A DNA stretch of 49,755 nucleotides, taken from Aquimarina pacifica. GTDB taxonomy: Bacteria > Bacteroidota > Bacteroidia > Flavobacteriales > Flavobacteriaceae. The DNA is taken from contig NZ_JACC01000046.1 in assembly GCF_000520955.1 (NCBI RefSeq), positions 1 through 49,755 on the forward strand, read 5' to 3'. A program made the position numbers and the translations under genes. Shown here one piece after another: positions 44,245 through 49,755 of the stretch (within the stretch, counting starts at the first letter, position 1; every line of letters starts with the position of its first letter). The notes under the pieces were generated by a model. That model ran no database searches, was not told the origin of the DNA, and saw only the letters and a program-made list of their open reading frames with translations.

Positions 44245-44457
44245 ATGAATAGACAGGTACTGATATTTTCGATACTGTTACTTTTATTCGGGTCATGTGT
44301 TGTGGTAAAAGAATATGAGAAGGTACAACTCAACGATCCAGACATGGAATTGACAGTTAAAAAGTGTGATCGTTTCGAAACAAACTTTCATACGTATCGT
44401 GAGTCTGCATCGGGAGCGAATGGAGGAAAAACCGGCGGTGGTTGTGGGTGTAATTAG
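44245..44457 (+). CDS. DUF4266 lipoprotein with Cys-Gly tail
   Basis: 70 residues. A lipobox (LLFGSC, Cys18) marks it as a lipoprotein. The family core LNDPDMEL is followed by a Gly-rich end GGKTGGGCGCN with C67 and C69; Cys41 is a third mature cysteine. The tail also contains E53-S-A-S-G-A-N59, which resembles the ApbE flavinylation motif D-x-x-[ST]-G-A-[ST] except that the acceptor Thr/Ser is Asn; Thr63 is the nearest hydroxyl residue. It lies between apbE (27 bp) and DUF3570 (41 bp). The role is unknown; thiol, metal or flavin chemistry is suggested by neighbours. Confidence 0.82.
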   Translation: MNRQVLIFSILLLLFGSCVVVKEYEKVQLNDPDMELTVKKCDRFETNFHTYRESASGANGGKTGGGCGCN

Positions 44458-44498
44458 TCATTTCTCTTTTAAAATCAATAATTTATAAGCGGTTTCAT

Positions 44499-45752
44499 AT
44501 GTTTTTGAAAAAAATCCCCTTACTCCTCATCGTAGTATCTGTAATTTCTACAGTCGCACAAGAAACTGAAGAAAATAGTACTCAATCATATAAAAAAAGA
44601 GTACTAGAATCTACAGAAGTAGACTTTTTGATGAGTTACTACACACAGGATGGAAGCAATGCAGCGGTTACAGGAGGTGTTGGTACCGAAGAGCTTACAG
44701 ATATCACTCCTACAATTGTGATTGCCGTACCTCTAAGTGATGATGAGGTTTTAACAATAGATGCAGGCATATCGGCATACTCATCTGCTTCTTCTAGTAA
44801 TGTAAATCCATTTGATGGTAATGGCCCAGCAAACGCTTTTGTAGCTTCTTCAGGAGCTTCTCAAAAAGATGTTTTAACAACAATCTCTGGAAATTATAGT
44901 CATAGTAGCGATAATCGCAATAAAATTTGGTCTATGAATGCAGCGGTAGCAACAGAATATGATTATTTTTCTATTGGTTTCGGAGGAAGCTATACCCAAT
45001 TGTTTAATGAGAAAAACACCGAGTTTAGTATAAAAGCTAATGTTTTTCTTGATACCTGGAATGCAATTTATCCTTCAGAATTAAGGGATCTTTCTACATT
45101 TGAGTCTTTTGATGATGAATCTCGTAATTCATATTCGGTAGGTTTTGGTTTCTCTCAGATATTAAGTAAAAAAATGCAAGGCTCCCTTTCTTTAGATATA
45201 ATTCAACAAACAGGTTTGTTATCAACTCCTTTTCAGAGAGTTCAATTTGCGGATATTACAGATGTTATAATTCAAGAATTCACTTATGGTGATGATATAG
45301 AACGATTGCCCGATACTCGATTTAAAACGGCAATAGGAGGAAGGTTGCACTATTATGTTAATGAAATTTTTACTGTGCGTACTTTTTACAGGTATTATGT
45401 AGATGATTGGGATGTTAGTTCGCATACTGCAAGTATTGAGATACCCATTAAAATATCAGACCAATTTACTATTTACCCATCATATAGATTCTATACACAA
45501 ACTCAAGCTACCTATTTTGCTGGATTTAATCAACATCTCTCTACGCAAGAATTTTATACATCAGATTATGATTTGTCTGATTTTAATGGAAATCAATACG
45601 GTATTGGAATTAGCTATACAGATATTTTTACAAAATTACACCTTTGGAAATTTGGTTTAAAAAGTATTGACCTACGATTCAGACAATACGAAAGAAGCTC
45701 TGGTCTTAGTGCAAGCTTATTTTCTGGAGGAGTTAATTTTGTGATGGATTAA
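44499..45752 (+). CDS. DUF3570 outer-membrane barrel protein
   Basis: 417 residues with a signal peptide (MFLKKIPLLLIVVSVISTVAQ). The mature protein starts with the family block YKKRVLESTEVDFLMSYYTQ followed by D-G-S-N-A-A-V-T-G-G-V-G-T-E-E-L, then many amphipathic strands, and ends GLSASLFSGGVNFVMD. DUF3570 proteins are predicted large outer-membrane barrels that recur beside ApbE and DUF4266. It could be a porin-like conduit for the periplasmic redox partners encoded before it; that is inference. It closes the run. Confidence 0.87.
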   Translation: MFLKKIPLLLIVVSVISTVAQETEENSTQSYKKRVLESTEVDFLMSYYTQDGSNAAVTGGVGTEELTDITPTIVIAVPLSDDEVLTIDAGISAYSSASSSNVNPFDGNGPANAFVASSGASQKDVLTTISGNYSHSSDNRNKIWSMNAAVATEYDYFSIGFGGSYTQLFNEKNTEFSIKANVFLDTWNAIYPSELRDLSTFESFDDESRNSYSVGFGFSQILSKKMQGSLSLDIIQQTGLLSTPFQRVQFADITDVIIQEFTYGDDIERLPDTRFKTAIGGRLHYYVNEIFTVRTFYRYYVDDWDVSSHTASIEIPIKISDQFTIYPSYRFYTQTQATYFAGFNQHLSTQEFYTSDYDLSDFNGNQYGIGISYTDIFTKLHLWKFGLKSIDLRFRQYERSSGLSASLFSGGVNFVMD

Positions 45753-45836
45753 TTTTTGATTGAAGGTCAATGTAAATAATGGTCTTATAGTATTCTTTGG
45801 TTGTCCTTAATATGTGTGTTGTATGTTTTTTTGCTG

Positions 45837-45878
45837 TTTTTTGGACCTAATGTTGTGCCATTGGTAATATCCAAAAAA
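45837..45878. repeat. 9-bp inverted repeat between DUF3570 and the next gene
   Basis: TTTTTTGGA (45837-45845) and its exact complement (45870-45878) around 24 bases. The right arm ends in A rather than T, so it is not a standard terminator for the plus strand; it could act on the minus strand or bind a protein. Confidence 0.4.
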
Positions 45879-45941
45879 ATGGTGATCGCAGATAATCATG
45901 AAAAAAATAAAAAAAAACAGTAAATTTATAATCTATTAAAT

Positions 45942-46331
45942 ATGAATATTATGCGGTCTAGATGTATAATTACTTTCTTTTTAGGTTTGATTTTTTTTAG
46001 TGTACTAACTACAGGAAAGGTTTTTGGGAAAAGTATAGAAATAAAAATTAACGAAAACCCTAAAGAATTAGTTGGTAAATGGATAATGGATGGAGATAAA
46101 GAGACCTATATCGATTTGAAGCTAGATGGAACGGCTATTGAAAAATCAATAGGAGAACCATTAAAAAGATATTGGTTTGTAAAAGATAATATGCTTTGTT
46201 TAAAAGCAACAGAAATTGATGAAGATTCTGAGAAATGTCTTAATTACAGGTTGCAAGATGATGAACTTACTTTAGTAACCAATAAAATGATGATTCATTA
46301 CAATAAATCAAAAATAAAAAATGAAGAATAA
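45942..46331 (+). CDS. Small secreted lipocalin-like protein, copy 1
   Basis: 129 residues with a signal peptide or anchor (core CIITFFLGLIFFSVLTT); Met4 is an alternative start. The mature domain begins LVGKWIMDGDKETYIDLKLD and continues with strands, two cysteines 18 residues apart (MLCLKA and EKCLNY) and an end NKMMIHYNKS. The layout L-x-G-x-W ... D-G-T ... W ... resembles Bacteroidota lipocalin-like domains. The next gene encodes a diverged copy, so they arose by tandem duplication. Function unknown. Confidence 0.65.
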   Translation: MNIMRSRCIITFFLGLIFFSVLTTGKVFGKSIEIKINENPKELVGKWIMDGDKETYIDLKLDGTAIEKSIGEPLKRYWFVKDNMLCLKATEIDEDSEKCLNYRLQDDELTLVTNKMMIHYNKSKIKNEE

Positions 46332-46478
46332 AATGATTTAAAAAAATACTTTTTTTGGTAATTAATGGTACAAAACTTGTTAGTTAGAATAATAACATAA
46401 TTCTTTATTATTTAATCAAAGTAAATCAACTTTTAAACGAAAATTAAATAAATTTATACCTTTACAAAAATATATATT

Positions 46479-46859
46479 ATGAAAAAGCCCCAATTTATAT
46501 CCTTAATCTTATCATTACTGATCATGGTTTTTACACTAACTAGCTTTGGTGTAGTACATTTTGATAGCAGTGTTAATCCTGATAATGACATTGCATATAT
46601 TGACGTTCAGAATAAATATGGACTTATAGGTACCTGGGTTAAAGATGATGATCCAGAAACATCTATTACATTTAATTCTGATTTTACTGTAGTTGTAAAG
46701 TCTAAAGGTACTTCGACTACCAGTAAATGGTCTGTTATAGAAATGGATAGAGAAGTATGCATTGGTGATGAAAAATGCAAGTATTTTGAAGCAAGTGAAG
46801 CCAAACTTGTATTTAAAGAAAATAAGGTTAGAATTCAATATTCTAAAGTTCTTCTTTAA
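46479..46859 (+). CDS. Small secreted lipocalin-like protein, copy 2
   Basis: 126 residues with a signal peptide (MKKPQFISLILSLLIMVFTL). The domain begins LIGTWVKDDDPETSITFNSD and follows copy 1 residue for residue in layout: G-x-W, D-x-D-x-E-T, K-S-x-G, a central W, two cysteines (about 92 and 97, closer together than in copy 1), N-K-x-x-I-x-Y at the end. It lies 147 bp downstream on the same strand and has an AT-rich leader with a near-consensus TACCTTTA. Function unknown. Confidence 0.65.
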   Translation: MKKPQFISLILSLLIMVFTLTSFGVVHFDSSVNPDNDIAYIDVQNKYGLIGTWVKDDDPETSITFNSDFTVVVKSKGTSTTSKWSVIEMDREVCIGDEKCKYFEASEAKLVFKENKVRIQYSKVLL

Positions 46860-46968
46860 AGGAAAGTAGTCGTCGTGTGTTTTCTTTTTGATTAAAAATG
46901 AGTTCGAAAGGCCCTCGTCTTTTTGTAAAAAGATGTCATTCTAACGAATCAAAGAATCGATAAAATCA

Positions 46969-47134
46969 AAAAGATCTGAAAAAATTAGGAACAATTAATT
47001 TTAGTATGTTTCCACTGGTATCGAATTGCAAACCAATTTCATTTTTTCACAATTGATATTTTTTAAACTCTCTTTTTTCGATTGGCCTTACATACTAATT
47101 GAGAGCATAGAGTTCAATATTTTTCAGATCTTTT
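46969..47134. repeat. Coaxial inverted-repeat element of 166 bp
   Basis: Three pairs of arms share almost one centre near 47051: AAAAGATCTGAAAAA (46969-46983) with its exact complement at 47120-47134; TTAGTATGT (47001-47009) with ACATACTAA (47090-47098); and ATCGAA (47020-47025) with TTCGAT (47077-47082). The whole can fold into one long interrupted hairpin. It fills most of the gap between the convergent copy-2 gene and the minus-strand gene ending at 47137. It may be a MITE-like insertion, a structured RNA or an unusual double terminator. Confidence 0.6.
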
Positions 47135-47136
47135 AA

Positions 47137-47469
47137 TTAAGCAGCCACTTCTTTAGTAATTGGTTCTTCTATAGTTTCTATAGCTGCCCATTTTGATTTT
47201 GTATTAAACTTAATTAATACAGGTCTTTTATTTCTAAGAGTTTCGAGAATAGACTGCGATTCTGTTTCATTATAATAAATAGCTAGGGTGCCATCGGTAT
47301 GTTGTCTATTTTCGGGTATTGTTTTTTCATTTTTTATGACACCTATGTGTCCTATGTATCGTTTGTATCGGTCATAGAGATGTATAAACCCGTTTTGATA
47401 TCCGCCACCACCGGCATAATTGCTTACTATTTGAAGGTTAAAAAAAGCTATTTCATTTGAAGTAATCAT
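47137..47469 (-). CDS. Hypothetical protein, 110 residues
   Basis: No signal peptide or membrane helix. The N-terminal half has a Gly-rich turn (SNYAGGGGYQNGFIHLYDRY) and a strand YIGHIGVIKNEK; the C-terminal half has helix and strand segments ending IKFNTKSKWAAIETIEE. Not recognised. The stop lies 2 bp from the edge of the 166-bp inverted-repeat element. The upstream gap is long and shared with guaB, so it is probably a single gene. Confidence 0.55.
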   Translation of the reverse strand: MITSNEIAFFNLQIVSNYAGGGGYQNGFIHLYDRYKRYIGHIGVIKNEKTIPENRQHTDGTLAIYYNETESQSILETLRNKRPVLIKFNTKSKWAAIETIEEPITKEVAA

Positions 47470-47805
47470 CGTGATATTTTTTTAAAGACTATTTGTGTTG
47501 TTCATTATTCAAAATTATACTTTATCCTACTATAATAATAGAGGCAAATAACTGATTCTATATAGGGGTATTTCCCCGCGTTTTATAAGTATTAGTTCTT
47601 TTCATCATATTTTTAGAAGCAATACACAATTAATAGTGGTTTTGGGTCAGGTTTTGTATTTATGATGCCATATTTGGTTTTAGGGTTCATGCAATTAGAA
47701 GTATTCAATATGGTATTAATTTCGTTTTTGGACGTATGAGTTCTTTTACTTTGTCTTTATACTTTACTTATTGGTTTTGTTTAAAAAAATAAATCTTGAT
47801 CACCT
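47470..47805. other. Gene-free stretch, 336 bp, upstream of the guaB promoter
   Basis: Lies between the divergent 110-residue gene and guaB. It has a compact GC hairpin GGGG-TATTT-CCCC at 47565-47577, about 100 bp upstream of the minus-strand gene. The remainder is AT-rich; no reading frame or RNA gene stands out. Confidence 0.45.
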
Positions 47806-47855
47806 TTGTATTCCTTAAAAAAGACTATATTTACACGCAATTAAATTTTAATTGC
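47806..47855 (+). promoter_or_regulatory. guaB promoter and start-adjacent palindrome
   Basis: TTG at 47806-47808, 17 bp, then TATATTTA at 47826-47833 fits the TTG-N17-23-TAnnTTTG pattern with one change. Right after it lies a perfect palindrome, GCAATTAAA (47837-47845), one T, and TTTAATTGC (47847-47855), ending one base before the guaB ATG. The transcript would start at or inside it, so it could be an operator or a hairpin that hides the start codon. Confidence 0.6.
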
Positions 47856-47856
47856 C

Positions 47857-49329
47857 ATGACAGCACATGATTCCAAAATCGTTGGTGAAGGTTTAACCTA
47901 TGACGATGTCCTTTTAGTCCCAGCTTTCTCTGAAGTTTTACCAAGAGAAGTAAGTATTCAGACTAATTTTACTAAAAATATTATTCTTAATGTTCCTATT
48001 GTTTCTGCCGCTATGGATACGGTTACAGAGAGTCGTATGGCGATAGCTATGGCTCAAGAAGGTGGGATTGGTGTGTTACATAAGAACATGACCATCGAGG
48101 AACAGGCAATTAAGGTGCGTAAGGTGAAAAGAGCAGAGAGCGGTATGATTATCGACCCTGTGACACTTCCTATAAATGCTAAAGTAATAGATGCAAAAAA
48201 TAATATGCGAGAGCATAGTATAGGAGGGATTCCTATTGTTGATGATTCATATAAATTAATTGGGATAGTTACCAATAGAGATCTGCGTTTTGAGAAAAAC
48301 GATCAGCGTCCTATATCTGAGGTAATGACCAGTGAAAATTTGGTTACAGTAGGCGAGGGAACCTCTTTACAACAGGCAGAAGTTATTTTACAAAATAATA
48401 AAATTGAAAAGCTTCCAGTAATCGATGCGGATAATACATTAGTTGGGTTAATTACGTTTAGAGATATAACAAAATTAACACTGAAACCATTGGCCAATAA
48501 GGATGAACTAGGACGTCTTAGGGTCGCTGCTGCAATAGGTGTTACAGGAGATGCAATTGAGCGTGCCGAGGCTTTGGTTAATGCAGGAGTAGATGCAGTG
48601 GTAATCGATACTGCTCATGGTCATACGAAGGGGGTGGTTACTGTATTGAAAGAGGTGAAATCAAAATTTCCTAAATTAGATGTTGTAGTTGGTAATATTG
48701 CTACAGGAGAAGCTGCAAAATATTTGGTAGAAGCTGGAGCAGATGCCGTAAAAGTAGGTATCGGACCAGGTTCTATATGTACTACACGTGTAGTTGCGGG
48801 TGTTGGATTTCCGCAATTTTCTGCAGTATTAGAAGTTGCTAATGCAATTAAAGGTTCGGGAGTCCCTGTAATAGCAGATGGAGGAATTCGTTATACAGGA
48901 GATATTCCAAAAGCAATTGCTGCAGGAGCAGATACGGTAATGCTAGGTTCACTTTTAGCCGGAACAAAGGAATCACCGGGAGAAACAATAATTTATGAAG
49001 GCCGAAAATTTAAAACATATCGAGGTATGGGATCTGTAGAGGCTATGAAAAAAGGATCAAAAGATCGATATTTTCAGGATGTTGAGGATGACATTAAAAA
49101 ATTAGTTCCTGAAGGAATTGTTGGTAGGGTGGCATATAAAGGAGATTTGATAGAAAGTATACATCAGTTTATTGGCGGACTTAGAGCTGGTATGGGATAC
49201 TGTGGTGCAAAAGATATCCAAGCGCTCAAAGATACTGGACGATTTGTGAAAATTACAGCTAGTGGTATTAATGAGAGCCATCCACACGATGTGACCATTA
49301 CCAAAGAAGCACCTAATTATAGTAGGTAA
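47857..49329 (+). CDS. guaB: IMP dehydrogenase
   Basis: 490 residues, the normal length. The barrel carries GLTYDDVLLVPAFSEVLP at the start, the catalytic loop VGIGPGSICTTRVVAGVG with its Cys, D-G-G-I-R for IMP phosphate, and the flap R-G-M-G-S. Two CBS domains (about 95-210, GGIPIVDDSYKLIGIVTNRD and KLPVIDADNTLVGLITFRD) are inserted, as usual. It converts IMP to XMP, the committed step to GMP, in the cytosol. guaA is not adjacent. Its upstream palindrome and downstream terminator define a single-gene unit. Confidence 0.95.
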   Translation: MTAHDSKIVGEGLTYDDVLLVPAFSEVLPREVSIQTNFTKNIILNVPIVSAAMDTVTESRMAIAMAQEGGIGVLHKNMTIEEQAIKVRKVKRAESGMIIDPVTLPINAKVIDAKNNMREHSIGGIPIVDDSYKLIGIVTNRDLRFEKNDQRPISEVMTSENLVTVGEGTSLQQAEVILQNNKIEKLPVIDADNTLVGLITFRDITKLTLKPLANKDELGRLRVAAAIGVTGDAIERAEALVNAGVDAVVIDTAHGHTKGVVTVLKEVKSKFPKLDVVVGNIATGEAAKYLVEAGADAVKVGIGPGSICTTRVVAGVGFPQFSAVLEVANAIKGSGVPVIADGGIRYTGDIPKAIAAGADTVMLGSLLAGTKESPGETIIYEGRKFKTYRGMGSVEAMKKGSKDRYFQDVEDDIKKLVPEGIVGRVAYKGDLIESIHQFIGGLRAGMGYCGAKDIQALKDTGRFVKITASGINESHPHDVTITKEAPNYSR

Positions 49330-49355
49330 GTAAGCGGAAAGCTGTTATAAAATAT

Positions 49356-49399
49356 AATCAAAAAAAGACCTGCAAAACTATGCAGGTCTTTTTTTGATT
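49356..49399. terminator. Strong bidirectional terminator after guaB
   Basis: A perfect 19-bp stem (49356-49374 with 49381-49399) containing AGACCTGCA, a 6-nt loop and A/T runs at both ends. It separates guaB from the convergent T9SS cargo gene. Confidence 0.92.
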
Positions 49400-49416
49400 A
49401 ACGATCAAGAGTAGGA

Positions 49417-49755
49417 TTACTCTATTACAAGCTTAGAAGCCTGTTTTGATCCATCAAGAAAAGTAACGATCAATAAGTATAATCCTGATGATTGATTATT
49501 AATACTTACTTTATTTCCACTTTCTAATGGGATTTCTTTTGATTGGCCCACCATATCAAAAATCTTAACAGATAAGATGGTGCTTTTGGTTACAATAGAA
49601 ACTTGAGAACCTATGGTGGCGGGATTAGGATATATTTCGGATACGGCATTGATACTTGCCTTATTGTATCCTTGAAAACGTTCTCTACTAGCTAGCCACT
49701 CCATATCCCATCGTACTCCTGTTAATAAACATCCTTCGGCTCCTTGGTCAACTCT
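49417..49755 (-). CDS. C-terminus of a T9SS-secreted protein (partial)
   Basis: The frame is open to the right edge, so the N-terminus is outside the window; 112 residues are visible. The last 75 form a type A sorting domain of the type IX secretion system: the start SEIYPNPA, the middle VKIFDMVGQ and the end SSGLYLLIVTFLDGSKQASK followed by L-V-I-E. The part before it (V-D-Q-G-A-E-G-C-L-L-T-G-V-R-W-D-M-E-W-L-A) belongs to an unidentified catalytic or adhesive domain. Such proteins go through Sec, then T9SS, and lose this tail at the surface. Confidence 0.85.
   Translation of the reverse strand, partial: RVDQGAEGCLLTGVRWDMEWLASRERFQGYNKASINAVSEIYPNPATIGSQVSIVTKSTILSVKIFDMVGQSKEIPLESGNKVSINNQSSGLYLLIVTFLDGSKQASKLVIE

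Noticed and set aside
46916..46935. Hairpin CGTCTTTTT / AAAAAGATG after the second small secreted protein gene
   Set aside because: One mismatch and no T run behind it. A terminator is possible, but evidence is too weak to list.
1..49755. Search by eye for CRISPR arrays, tRNA or rRNA genes, transposases, integrases, toxin-antitoxin pairs and biosynthetic clusters
   Set aside because: None found. Repeats present are short and local, and all large frames are envelope, metabolic or information-processing genes.

Overview
The window is a stretch of low-GC bacterial chromosome from the Bacteroidota, almost certainly a marine member of the Flavobacteriaceae; the gene set would fit an Aquimarina-like genus, but the sequence alone does not fix the genus. 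The evidence is the T9SS sorting tail at the right edge, the DUF3276 (PUR), DUF3570, DUF4266, DUF1573, DUF6268, DUF3575 and HXXEE families, a long-form NusB, leucine dehydrogenase, TAnnTTTG-type -7 promoter boxes, and AT-rich starts without Shine-Dalgarno sequences. I see no rRNA, tRNA, CRISPR array, insertion sequence or prophage.

Layout. 0-5 kb: CoA-binding protein, sodium/solute symporter, a degenerate methyltransferase-like protein and an Uup-type ABC-F ATPase. 4.8-8.3 kb: a membrane-bound LytTR regulator followed by a likely target operon (DUF2147-like, HXXEE membrane protein, DUF6268 barrel), with a candidate LytTR direct-repeat site in the gap between them. 8.6-18.1 kb: envelope genes (PagL-like deacylase, Lnt, PssA, a TonB-dependent receptor, and the tightly packed kdsD-tatC-CMD-lptB run). 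18.3-26.5 kb: RecQ, a secreted barrel-like protein, a cyclophilin-FKBP fusion, a secreted unknown plus YfiT-type DinB pair, a thioredoxin-fold protein and an Mpo1-like membrane protein with a structure-rich leader. 26.6-35.6 kb: M14 peptidase, PUR protein, ABC exporter, then leucine dehydrogenase, nusB, DUF1573 and yajC, and an MscS channel. 35.9-42.5 kb: YjbQ, DUF3575, peptidase T, PyrD, LysE-type exporter, HMG-CoA lyase, a LOV-like PAS protein and ferritin.

42.5-45.8 kb is the most interesting part. A previously easy-to-miss 47-residue Cys/Lys-rich protein with its own promoter precedes a compact set of periplasmic thioredoxin, ApbE flavin transferase, a DUF4266 lipoprotein ending in a Cys-Gly tail, and a DUF3570 outer-membrane barrel. 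Together they look like an envelope redox or metal-handling module of unknown function. 45.9-49.8 kb: two tandem paralogous small secreted proteins, a 166-bp coaxial inverted-repeat element, a small unknown, guaB with a perfect palindrome touching its start codon, and the C-terminus of a T9SS-secreted protein.

Most convergent gene pairs are separated by strong bidirectional hairpin terminators. Housekeeping genes dominate; the accessory interest lies in the LytTR circuit, the Cys-rich/ApbE/DUF4266/DUF3570 block, several enzymes that have lost expected key residues (RecQ zinc cysteines, exporter Walker B glutamate, LOV cysteine, methyltransferase SAM loop), and unexplained intergenic structures.
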